Shown here: piece after piece, positions 1 to 6,140 of the stretch
Layout: each line of letters opens with the position of its first letter
Position numbering within the stretch: the stretch's first letter is position 1
DNA from: Chloroflexota bacterium
GTDB lineage: Bacteria; Chloroflexota; Anaerolineae; JACRMK01
Assembly (NCBI GenBank): GCA_016200765.1
Contig: JACQEC010000150.1
Location: 1 to 7,132 of the forward strand
Length of the DNA stretch: 7,132 nt
Direction: 5' to 3'
The notes under the pieces: generated by a model
Seen by the model: only the letters and a program-made list of their open reading frames with translations
Database searches by the model: none
What the model was told of the DNA's origin: nothing
Position numbers and translations under genes: made by a program

Positions 1-97
1 CGCGCCCCAGAATGTCACTCAGGTTCGGCGCGCGTTGGATCGGGGCTTCGCACGCCTCCGTCGTCGCCCTGATCTCATTCTCAGCTTCATTCACCAT
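1..97 (-). CDS. 5' end of an unrecognised gene, cut by the window edge
   Basis: An ATG at 97-95 opens 32 codons that run off the left edge without a stop, beginning MVNEAENEIRATTEA and ending ...NLSDILGR. A moderate Shine-Dalgarno-like AAGGGA lies about 9 nt upstream of the ATG on the minus strand, which is the main reason to believe the start. The peptide is acidic and polar with no signal peptide or membrane segment. I do not recognise the family, and the stretch is too short to assign one. It would be transcribed away from the AT-rich repeat and from the hydrolase gene at 240. It could also be a chance open frame, since 32 codons without a stop is not rare in GC-rich DNA. Confidence 0.35.
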   Translation of the reverse strand, partial: MVNEAENEIRATTEACEAPIQRAPNLSDILGR

Positions 98-121
98 GCC
101 GGTCTGTCCCTTAACCACCTT

Positions 122-198
122 ACCTGAAGGTCAATAGATTTCAGATTTATGATTTGGGATTTGGAATCTAAAATCATCAATCTCAAATCCCCAATTTC
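122..198. repeat. AT-rich heptad repeat with imperfect inverted symmetry
   Basis: This short AT-rich island sits in otherwise GC-rich DNA. On the plus strand GATTT occurs at 137, 144, 151 and 158, exactly every 7 nt, giving four tandem GATTTNN units. On the minus strand related units (GATTTGA, GATTGAT, GATTTTA, GATTCCA) run from 189 down to 162, again in perfect 7-nt phase. The island is therefore an imperfect inverted repeat. Arms 151-168 and 179-196 match at 13 of 18 positions around a 10-nt loop, with a perfect 8-bp core (156-163 with 184-191). It resembles the intergenic heptamer-type repeats known from cyanobacteria, and I infer a similar dispersed repeat here. It could fold as a cruciform or RNA hairpin. 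A weak promoter-like TAAAAT (169-174) lies inside and could serve the gene at 240. Confidence 0.6.
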
Positions 199-201
199 CC
201 C

Positions 202-243
202 GAGGCCATCGCCGAGGTGCGGGCGTATCTGGGAGAGGAATGA
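202..243 (+). pseudogene. C-terminal tail of a lost upstream ORF
   Basis: In the frame ending at TGA 241-243, GC-rich coding-like sequence encodes EAIAEVRAYLGEE, an amphipathic helix-like ending typical of a protein C-terminus. Its stop overlaps the start of the hydrolase gene as ATGA, the classic arrangement of translationally coupled operon genes. Upstream the frame enters the AT-rich repeat and meets TAA at 169-171, so no gene body remains. I infer that a formerly upstream gene was lost when the repeat was inserted or the DNA was rearranged, leaving only its last codons. The alternative is coincidence in a 50-nt leader. The parent family is not recognisable from 13 residues. Confidence 0.3.
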
Positions 244-1640
244 AACTAACAAGCTACGGCGCCGCCGGCACTGTGACCGGCTCGATGCACCTGCTGGAAG
301 CCAACGGCCAGCGCATCCTCTTTGACTGCGGGTTGTATCAGGGCAAGCGGCAGGAAGCCTATGAGCGCAACCGCCGCCTGCCTTTCGACGCGGCCAGTAT
401 AGATGCGGTTATCCTCTCGCACGCGCACCTCGACCACGTCGGCAACATCCCTTCACTGGTCAAGGACGGCTTTCGCGGCCTCATCACCTGCACGGCGGCG
501 ACGAGCGACCTCGCCAAGGCGATGCTGATGGACTCAGCCAAGATTCAAGAGAGCGATACGGCTTACGTCAACAAGAAACGCCGCCGCCAGAACCTGCCGC
601 CGGTCGAGCCGCTCTACACGGTGGAGGAGGCGACCGCCAGTTTGAAGCACTTCGCCGGCGTCGGCTACGATTCCCCCATCCCGCTCGGCGACGGTCTCCG
701 CCTGACCTTCCACGACGCCGGCCATATCCTCGGCTCGGCCATCAGCGACCTGACCATCCGCGAAAATGGCCGTGTCATCCGCTTCGCCTTCAGCGGCGAT
801 CTGGGGCGTCCGCACCCGCGCATCCTGCGCCCGCCCGCCACGCTCGACCACGCCGATGTGCTGGTGATGGAAAGCACCTATGGCGGCCGCGAGCATGAGC
901 CGATGGAGCAGAGCGACGAGGCGTTGGGGCGCATCGTCTCCGAGACGGCGGCGCGCGGTGGCAAGGTGATTATCCCCGCCTTCGCCGTGGGGCGCACGCA
1001 GGAGATCGTCTATGCCCTGCACCGCCTCTGCGAGGCCAACCGCATTCCGGCACTCCCGATCTATGTGGACAGCCCGCTGGCGGTCAACGTCACCGAAGTC
1101 TTCCGCCTGCACGCCGAGTGCTTCAACGCCGAGACGGCGCGCTTCATCCACGATGACCAGCACCACGACGCCTTCGGCTTCAACCGCTTGATCTACACGC
1201 GCAGTGTCGAGGAGTCGAAGGCGCTCAATGACCGGCGCGAGCCGATGGTCATCATCAGCGCGAGCGGCATGGCCGAAGCGGGGCGCATCCAGCACCATCT
1301 GGCGAATAACATCGGCGACCCGCGCAGTACGATCCTGATTGTGGGCTATCAGGCGGAAAACACATTAGGCCGCCGCATCGCCGACCGCGTGGAGAAGGTG
1401 CGGATTTATGGCGAGGAGTTTCGTCTGCGCGCGCAGGTGGAAGTGCTGCACGGCTATTCGGCGCACGCCGGCCACAGCGAGTTGATGGATTGGGCGCGCG
1501 CGCTGAACCTGCCGACGGTGCGCGACCTGTTCCTCGTGCACGGCGAGCCGGAGGCGTCGGCGGCGCTGGTCAAGTCGTTGAGCGAAGCGGGCGCGCCGAA
1601 CGCGCGGGCGGCGCAGGCGGGGGTGATAGTGGAGTTATAA
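240..1640 (+). CDS. β-CASP metallo-β-lactamase-fold hydrolase (Ysh1/CPSF73-like, putative RNase)
   Basis: This intact 466-residue protein belongs to the metallo-β-lactamase superfamily with β-CASP and RMMBL domains, a group that includes CPSF73/Ysh1 and RNase J-like nucleases. Members use two zinc ions to cleave RNA phosphodiester bonds in the cytoplasm. Visible motifs are HAHLDH at 61-66, GHILGS around H162, SGDLGR with D187, the β-CASP acidic motif ESTYGGR around 211-217, ASGMAEAGRIQHH at 341-353, YSAHAGH at 406-412 with H408, and LVHGEPEA around H434. The complete set of metal ligands suggests an active enzyme. Length is typical of bacterial stand-alone members. The start is supported by GGGAGAGGA just upstream, though very close to the ATG, and by the ATGA overlap with the upstream ORF tail. 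No signal peptide is present. Family assignment is firm; the actual substrate and physiological role are not shown. The 3' end lies 6 bp from a convergent transposase relic. Confidence 0.93.
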   Translation: MKLTSYGAAGTVTGSMHLLEANGQRILFDCGLYQGKRQEAYERNRRLPFDAASIDAVILSHAHLDHVGNIPSLVKDGFRGLITCTAATSDLAKAMLMDSAKIQESDTAYVNKKRRRQNLPPVEPLYTVEEATASLKHFAGVGYDSPIPLGDGLRLTFHDAGHILGSAISDLTIRENGRVIRFAFSGDLGRPHPRILRPPATLDHADVLVMESTYGGREHEPMEQSDEALGRIVSETAARGGKVIIPAFAVGRTQEIVYALHRLCEANRIPALPIYVDSPLAVNVTEVFRLHAECFNAETARFIHDDQHHDAFGFNRLIYTRSVEESKALNDRREPMVIISASGMAEAGRIQHHLANNIGDPRSTILIVGYQAENTLGRRIADRVEKVRIYGEEFRLRAQVEVLHGYSAHAGHSELMDWARALNLPTVRDLFLVHGEPEASAALVKSLSEAGAPNARAAQAGVIVEL

Positions 1641-2624
1641 CTCACCTTACGCAGCCAGCGACTTGGGGTGCAAGGCGCGCAAAGCGGCGAAAGCAATTGG
1701 GAGCGCTTGCTGGTAGAGCTGGGCGCGCAGGGCAAACTGATTGAGACCGCTGGAACGTTTCAAGCATTCCCATTTGATGAAGCCACAGAAGGAAGCAAAC
1801 AAGTGATTGGTTTGGCGGTTGACGGTCTGGGTGGGTGAGCGGGTCAACGAAGCATTCGGTTTCAAGGATTTGGGATAAGGCTCGATCGGCCACCGTTTTT
1901 GGTGCAGGGCCATAATCTGGGCGGCTATGGCGGGGCTGTCGCTGCACACCAGATACACGACCCCTGCGCTGCCATCTACGTTTGTGTAGAGAGGTTTGAT
2001 CAAGCTGAGAGGGAAGGCCACAGCCTCCAGATAGATCACTAAGCGGGTGTCGGGTTTGAGGGCTTGCGCAGACACGGTCACAGAGCGACCTGAGCGTTTG
2101 TCTGCCCGGCTCAAGGCCATCTGCCGATTGGCCTTGAGCGGCATCACCAATTCCTTGTGTAAGTCGTGCTTAATCAAGCGCATGTTTTCGGCAGAGGCAT
2201 ACCAGACATCCTTCAAGACGTATGCAAACGGAATCTGATGGTGGACGGCTTGGCGCAGCAGCGTGCGGTACAGGTCGTTTTTACTCAGGGCAGAACGGCG
2301 TTTGAGTTGCGCGCTCTGGGGATCGACCTACCGCTCGGTCGTGCTGACCAACGCAAAGCCCACCGGCCATGCAACGGGGTGCCGCTGATACAGCGCGGTG
2401 ATCAAGTTGATGCCCTTGACGGCGTGGCCTTGCGTGTGGTCGTAGTGCCAGCAGACCCATTCATTTTCATCGGTGTAGGGCTTCTCCGCAATGCTATCGT
2501 CGAGAATCAGCACGCCGTCCTCACCTTGCAAAGCGCGCACATGCGGCTTGCCCCGTGTATGAGCCTCAAGTTTCCCAACAGTCGTTTTCGGTGGCATATA
2601 CTTCTCCGTAGATGAAAAAGGCAT
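1641..2624 (-). mobile_element. Insertion-sequence relic (IS701/IS4-type), both ends missing
   Basis: This block is occupied by one decayed DDE transposase gene. Its codon usage and base composition are visibly less GC-rich than the flanking genes, consistent with acquired DNA. I could not find terminal inverted repeats or a target-site duplication. The transposase stop lies only 6 bp from the neighbouring hydrolase stop, so there is no room for a left terminus. The right side breaks off near 2624 without the N-terminal coding part. Immobile relic is the best reading; the family label IS701/IS4 comes from remembered transposase similarity. Confidence 0.6.
1647..2624 (-). pseudogene. DDE transposase, N-terminally truncated, one in-frame amber codon
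   Basis: From ATG 2624 to TAA 1649-1647 one continuous frame of 325 codons is interrupted only by TAG at 2330-2328 (codon 99). Both sides belong to the same transposase. Before the stop, GVLILDDSIAEKPYTDENE holds the first catalytic Asp (about 42/43), followed by a WHYDHTQGHAVKGINL stretch. After it, VLKDVWYASAENM holds the second Asp (about 139) and KRWPIEPYPKSLK the catalytic Glu (about 248). The triad is thus preserved on paper. The protein lacks the usual N-terminal few dozen residues, and a TGA lies in frame directly before the ATG. Pro replaces the usual His in the YHKSLK-type motif, another sign of decay. Reinitiation at TTG 2216 could yield only a fragment lacking the first Asp. I judge it non-functional. 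Confidence 0.75.
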
Positions 2625-2680
2625 TCAATAGAGGTTGCACGGACGATACTCATCGCCATGACGGAGGGCAACGCGGATAA

Positions 2681-3706
2681 TTACAGCGCCAATTCCGCCA
2701 TCATGCGGATGGTCTCGACATTGCCCGCGCCGCAGATCAGCGTGGTCACGCCGGCGTCGCGGTATGCGCCCAGGCGCTCGGCGATGCGCTCGCGCGGGCC
2801 GCATAGCGCCACCTCGTCCACCAAGGCGTCGGGCACGGCGGCAATTGCCTCGTCGCGGCGGCCGGCCAGATAGAGGTCTTGAATGCGGATGGCCGCGTCC
2901 TCGTACCCGTAGCGGCGCGCCAGATCGTTGTAGAAGTTACGCCCGCGCGCGCCCATGCCGCCGATGTAGAGCGCAATGCCCGGTTTCACTTGTCGGCGGC
3001 AGGCGTCGAGGTCATCGCCCACGGCAATCCGCGCGCCCACGGCGAGGTCGAAGTTCTGCAGGTTCTTGCCGCCTCCGGCGCGGGCGAAGCCGGCTTCCAA
3101 CGACGGGCGGAACACATCCATGCGATATGGCGAGAAGAAGGCGGGCAGCCAGCCGTCGGCGATTTCAGCGGCGAGGGCGATGTTCTTCGGGCCGATGGCG
3201 GCGAGGTAGATCGGGAGGTTAGCGCGCAGTGGGTGGATGATCAACTTCAGCGGCTTGCCCAGCCCGCTGCCGCCGCGCACGGGAATATCGTAATGCTCGC
3301 CGTGATGCTCAAGCGGCTCCGCGCGCTCCAAGATGGTGCGGACGATCTGGATATATTCGCGCGTGCGCACCAGCGGGTTGCCGTAGGGCACGCCGTGCCA
3401 GCCCTCGACCACCTGCGGACCCGACAGGCCCAGCCCCAGCATGAACCGCCCGCCGGTCAGCAGGTCGAGCGTGGCCGCCGTCATGGCGGTGGCGGCGGGT
3501 GTGCGCGCGGGCATCTGCATGATGGCCGTGCCGACGTTGATGCGCTGGGTCTGAGCCGCGACCCACGTCAACGTGGTGACCGCGTCCGAGCCGTACGCTT
3601 CCGCCGTCCACACCGAATGGTAGCCGAGGCGGTCGGCCTCCTGCGCCAGCCCGACGTGGTTGTCTGCGCGCGAGCCCCAGTAACCGAGATTAATTCCAAG
3701 TCGCAT
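2681..3706 (-). CDS. Luciferase-like (LLM) flavin/F420-dependent oxidoreductase
   Basis: This intact 341-residue TIM-barrel protein is of the bacterial luciferase-like family, in the branch usually annotated as LLM class F420-dependent oxidoreductase. Such enzymes reduce or oxidise small organic substrates using F420 or FMN in the cytoplasm. Supporting segments are the N-terminal MRLGINLGYWG strand, the LLTGGRFMLGLG block with GPQVVEGWHG (about 82-105), IYLAAIGPKNIALAAEIADGWLP in the central barrel, and the C-terminal GPRERIAERLGAYRDAGVTT region. Length is normal. The ATG at 3706 is preceded by AGGAGA with a 6-nt gap and by a good σ70-like promoter, so the start is well fixed. It ends 57 bp from the transposase relic and appears monocistronic. 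The cofactor (F420 versus FMN) and substrate cannot be read from sequence alone. Confidence 0.92.
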   Translation of the reverse strand: MRLGINLGYWGSRADNHVGLAQEADRLGYHSVWTAEAYGSDAVTTLTWVAAQTQRINVGTAIMQMPARTPAATAMTAATLDLLTGGRFMLGLGLSGPQVVEGWHGVPYGNPLVRTREYIQIVRTILERAEPLEHHGEHYDIPVRGGSGLGKPLKLIIHPLRANLPIYLAAIGPKNIALAAEIADGWLPAFFSPYRMDVFRPSLEAGFARAGGGKNLQNFDLAVGARIAVGDDLDACRRQVKPGIALYIGGMGARGRNFYNDLARRYGYEDAAIRIQDLYLAGRRDEAIAAVPDALVDEVALCGPRERIAERLGAYRDAGVTTLICGAGNVETIRMMAELAL

Positions 3707-3712
3707 GAAGAA

Positions 3713-3718
3713 TCTCCT
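3713..3718 (-). promoter_or_regulatory. Ribosome binding site of the LLM oxidoreductase gene
   Basis: AGGAGA on the minus strand, 6 nt before the ATG at 3706, fixes the start of the oxidoreductase gene. Confidence 0.75.
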
Positions 3719-3726
3719 ATGGCCTG

Positions 3727-3755
3727 ATTAAACTAACGCTTTCAAATCGGGTCAA
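3727..3755 (-). promoter_or_regulatory. σ70-like promoter of the LLM oxidoreductase gene
   Basis: On the minus strand TTGACC (3755-3750) is followed after exactly 17 nt by TTTAAT (3732-3727). The -35 box matches consensus at five of six positions and the -10 at four or five. Transcription would begin near 3720, leaving a leader of about 14 nt that just contains the Shine-Dalgarno site. This makes the gene an independent unit, separate from the AttH-like gene upstream. Confidence 0.6.
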
Positions 3756-3799
3756 CGTTTTACCGCCGAGTGCGCCGTCCCCGTGCGTTCGCAAAGCGA

Positions 3800-4831
3800 T
3801 CAACGCGGCGGCGCGCCGGAGTAGCCGGTCAGTTCGACGAAGCCGCTGCCGCTGACCGGTTGGCCGCGCGATTGTCCGGTGATGACGACCGCGCCCTCCC
3901 AATAGGTGATGGAGACGCGCATCTCCTGATCCGGCACATACGGCTGAAGCGTCAGGCGCAGGTCAGCCGAGGGGATGGTCAGCGTCCAGCCCGCCGGGTA
4001 CGTTGCGCCGGTCGCGCGGCTTGCCCAGCGCCCGCTCACCTGAACGTCAACATCCTCGCGGCGCAGGTGGCGCGCGGTTCCATCGGCTTCGATGAGCGTG
4101 CCGGACGACAGCGGCTCGATGCTTCCATCCCGTTGGCGTATCTGGAAGAACATCACCTCGCGCCAGTCGCTTAACTGCGCCGCGAACCAGTCCCAGCCGA
4201 CCGCGTCCGGGCCGAGGCTGGTCGTCCCGAACTCGTGATCCATCCATGACAGCCCGCCGACTGTCAGCGTTTGGCCGCCACTGGTCAGCGTGCCTTGTGT
4301 GGACAGGCGTGTGAAGGAAACGTAATACGACGCATTGCCCGCGGCGTTGGTCTTCGGGCTAAGGCCCCCGTCGCCGTGCAAGACGGGCGGCTTGTCGGCG
4401 GCGAGCGTCAGATCGAGGGCGCGGCCGGCGTCTTCAGCGCGCAAGCGCACGCGGCCGCCATCCGCTGACAGCGACGTCACCTCCCAGTCCTCCAGCCACA
4501 CGCGGTACGGCTGGCCGCTCGCGCCCGCCAGCCCCGCGGCCCCGCGGCTGAATCGTTCGGTTGCCAGATGAGCGCCCGACTTCACGTCGGTCAGGGCGAA
4601 GTGCGCGAAGTATACCTGATTCGTCGCCCATTGAGAAGCGCGCGCGGCGGCGGTCGGCGCGATGGCCCGGCGGAAAAAGGTCAGTTGGTAGCCGAAATGC
4701 CGCCCATCGGCCGTCTCCAGATTGCCGGTGTAATACCACCACTCGGTCTGGTATTCGGGGTGCGGCCCGTGGTCGTCGGGGAAGGTGAAGAGCCGCCGGT
4801 GGTCGGCGCGCGCGAAGCCGTCGCCGCTCAC
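3800..4831 (-). CDS. AttH/CrtC lipocalin-like protein, start codon lost (probably broken)
   Basis: The 343 codons from GTG 4831 encode nearly all of a lipocalin-like protein of the AttH/CrtC family (carotenoid 1,2-hydratase-related, often called hydroxyneurosporene synthase or predicted secreted hydrolase). Key signatures are EWWYYTGNL at 30-38, SWMDHEFG at 195-202 followed by WDWFAAQLSD, and the C-terminal lipocalin-like barrel ending GFVELTGYSG before TGA. In other bacteria such exported proteins are often encoded next to ABC transporters. The GTG has no Shine-Dalgarno site and lies inside the mature protein. The homologous frame continues upstream through a signal peptide to 4936 without any usable start, then stops at TGA 4945-4943. 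Upstream is the D-threonine-aldolase-type gene in a different frame. I infer the original start was deleted, so this copy is unlikely to be exported or even translated. The body itself is undamaged, suggesting a recent event or an assembly artefact. Confidence 0.85.
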   Translation of the reverse strand: MSGDGFARADHRRLFTFPDDHGPHPEYQTEWWYYTGNLETADGRHFGYQLTFFRRAIAPTAAARASQWATNQVYFAHFALTDVKSGAHLATERFSRGAAGLAGASGQPYRVWLEDWEVTSLSADGGRVRLRAEDAGRALDLTLAADKPPVLHGDGGLSPKTNAAGNASYYVSFTRLSTQGTLTSGGQTLTVGGLSWMDHEFGTTSLGPDAVGWDWFAAQLSDWREVMFFQIRQRDGSIEPLSSGTLIEADGTARHLRREDVDVQVSGRWASRATGATYPAGWTLTIPSADLRLTLQPYVPDQEMRVSITYWEGAVVITGQSRGQPVSGSGFVELTGYSGAPPR

Positions 4832-5999
4832 CTGAAGAGAGCGCAGGCCGATGATGTCCGCGCTGATGGCCGGTGTCTGCGCCGATCCGAGCCACGCGGC
4901 CAGCGCGACGCCGAGCAGGATGACGACCAGCGCACACGTCCATCAGCCGCTCGTCTTCCATCACGTAAAATTGGTCGTGCAGGTTGATGGTGGTACAGCC
5001 GTGCGCCGGAATCAGTTCGATCTTATCGCCGGGGCGCAGGCTTCGCGCCGCGCCCTCCAGCGCGAGAGTGCCGTGCTCTTCCGAGAAGCCCTTGAACGTC
5101 GCGCCCTCAACCAGCACGGTCGGCACGCCAAATTCCGGCGTCACCGCCTTCATGCCCGCGTCCACCACGGCCAGATCACCGCGTGGGCGGCTAATGACCG
5201 TGACGAGCAGGGTGAGCGCGTTCTCGAAGTCCGCGCCGACCGAATGGTACTTGGCGTCCATCGTGGCGTAGGAGCCGGCCTGTATCTCGTCAATGCCGGC
5301 CATGCGCCCGCTCACGGTGAACGTGCCGGTGCCGCCCCCGCTGATCAGCGGCACGGCCAGACCGGCCTGCTCGACATAGCGGCGCGCATCCACCGCCTTC
5401 TGCATATCCACCAGCACGCGCGCGCGGCGCTCCTCGAAGGGCATGAGGTTTTGCAGGTGGCCCTCGTAGGCTTGCAGGCCGCTGAAGGTTAGCCCCGCGC
5501 TTTCGGCGACGAGGCGCGCGAGGGCGAGCACCGGCTCGCCCGGCTCCACACCACAGCGGTTCATGCCCACATTGACCTCGACCAGACAGCCAAGCGTGAC
5601 CCCCGCCGCCGAGGCCGCCTCGGACAGCGCGCGCACGTTGGCGGCATCGTCCACCACCACAGCCACCCGACAGCGGCGCGCCAACCCCATCAGGCGCGCA
5701 ATCTTGATCGGCCCGACGATCTGGTTGGCGATCAGAATATCGCCGATGCCGCCCTCGGCCAGCGCCTCCGCCTCGCCGAGTTTGGCGCAGGTAATGCCGA
5801 CCGCGCCTGCGGCGATCTGCTTGCGCGCGATCTGGGCGCATTTGTGCGTCTTGCTGTGCGGGCGCAATTTAGCGTGCCCGCCGCGAAAGAAGGCCGCCAT
5901 CTTCTGGATGTTGCGGTCCAGTTTTTCATGGTTGATGAGCAAGGCGGGCGTGTCAATTTCAGATTGGGGCGCGCCCATAGGAGGGACGTAGGGGTTCAC
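4434..5999 (-). CDS. PLP-dependent D-threonine aldolase/D-serine dehydratase-type enzyme with foreign out-of-frame C-terminus
   Basis: Roughly the first 355 residues form a fold-type III (alanine-racemase-like) PLP barrel with the C-terminal D-serine-dehydratase-like domain. The PLP lysine is in RPHSKTHK (K50 counting from GTG 5999). VNVGMNRCG, GLQAYEGHLQ and SGGGTGTF are typical barrel motifs, and IPAHGCTTINLHD (H333, C335) is the expected divalent-metal site. Such enzymes cleave D-threonine to glycine and acetaldehyde or deaminate D-serine. The start is placed at GTG 5999 because AAAGGA lies 6 nt upstream; the ATG at 6038 coincides with the predicted transcription start. After ...ERLMDV (about 4935) homology stops a dozen or so residues short of the usual end. 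The frame then continues for 166 arginine-rich residues that are merely the neighbouring AttH gene read one base out of phase, to a stop at 4436-4434. The true coding part is therefore 4935-5999. Activity is uncertain because of the tail. Confidence 0.85.
   Translation of the reverse strand: MNPYVPPMGAPQSEIDTPALLINHEKLDRNIQKMAAFFRGGHAKLRPHSKTHKCAQIARKQIAAGAVGITCAKLGEAEALAEGGIGDILIANQIVGPIKIARLMGLARRCRVAVVVDDAANVRALSEAASAAGVTLGCLVEVNVGMNRCGVEPGEPVLALARLVAESAGLTFSGLQAYEGHLQNLMPFEERRARVLVDMQKAVDARRYVEQAGLAVPLISGGGTGTFTVSGRMAGIDEIQAGSYATMDAKYHSVGADFENALTLLVTVISRPRGDLAVVDAGMKAVTPEFGVPTVLVEGATFKGFSEEHGTLALEGAARSLRPGDKIELIPAHGCTTINLHDQFYVMEDERLMDVCAGRHPARRRAGRVARIGADTGHQRGHHRPALSSGERRRLRARRPPAALHLPRRPRAAPRIPDRVVVLHRQSGDGRWAAFRLPTDLFPPGHRADRRRARFSMGDESGILRALRPDRREVGRSSGNRTIQPRGRGAGGRERPAVPRVAGGLGGDVAVSGWRPRALAR
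4832..4936 (-). other. Remnant of the AttH-like signal peptide and mature N-terminus
   Basis: Reading the AttH frame upstream of GTG 4831 gives a hydrophobic stretch CALVVILLGVALAAWLG, then SAQTPAISADII and GLRSLQVSGDG leading into the lipocalin domain. This is a typical h-region plus cleavage region of a signal peptide or lipoprotein-like leader. The positively charged n-region and initiating Met are absent; the preceding codons (W, T) follow an in-frame TGA at 4945-4943. It shows that the AttH homology truly begins upstream of any available start codon and marks the junction with the neighbouring gene at about 4935-4940. Confidence 0.7.
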
Positions 6000-6005
6000 T
6001 CGGAA

Positions 6006-6011
6006 TCCTTT
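6006..6011 (-). promoter_or_regulatory. Ribosome binding site deciding the GTG start at 5999
   Basis: AAAGGA on the minus strand with a 6-nt gap to GTG 5999-5997. Neither the upstream ATG (6038) nor the downstream ATG (5978-5975 area, before GAPQSEIDTP) has a comparable site, so GTG is the preferred start of the PLP enzyme gene. Confidence 0.6.
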
Positions 6012-6043
6012 CGCGAGGGGAATATCACGGCCTGACATGGGCG

Positions 6044-6072
6044 ATTATACCATGCGGGCGGTGTTACACGAA
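6044..6072 (-). promoter_or_regulatory. Promoter of the PLP enzyme gene
   Basis: A perfect TATAAT occupies 6049-6044 on the minus strand. At 17-nt spacing the -35 position reads TTCGTG (6072-6067), a weak match. Transcription would start near 6037, giving a leader of about 38 nt to GTG 5999. It would also drive anything downstream, including the AttH remnant. Confidence 0.45.
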
Positions 6073-6140
6073 CTTGGAGGGAGAATAATTGCTCGACTGA
6101 CCCGGTGCCAGCGTGTGCGCTCGGCGCGGCTTTCACCTTC

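Noticed and set aside
122..198. CRISPR array or tandem minisatellite
   Set aside because: Units are 7 nt with no spacers and reverse orientation midway; this is a heptad inverted repeat, not a CRISPR.
534..1298. Long minus-strand open frame (254 codons) across the hydrolase gene
   Set aside because: Antisense shadow of a GC-rich gene: low-complexity Val/Ala/Arg-rich product without recognisable motifs, while the plus strand carries all β-CASP motifs.
2879..3727. 282-codon plus-strand open frame opposite the oxidoreductase
   Set aside because: Shadow frame; no family features, and the minus-strand product is a clear luciferase-like protein with promoter and ribosome site.
4434..4934. The 166 residues at the end of the PLP enzyme frame as a genuine extra domain
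   Set aside because: They are exactly the AttH gene read one base out of phase, highly Arg-rich and low in complexity, so not a real domain.
4930..4945. Programmed frameshift joining the PLP enzyme and the AttH protein
   Set aside because: No slippery run or downstream structure seen, and the native ends of both proteins are missing, which a programmed event would not explain.
4851..5492. Plus-strand open frame of 213 codons opposite the PLP enzyme
   Set aside because: His/Arg/Ala-rich shadow of the minus-strand gene with no ribosome site or motif.
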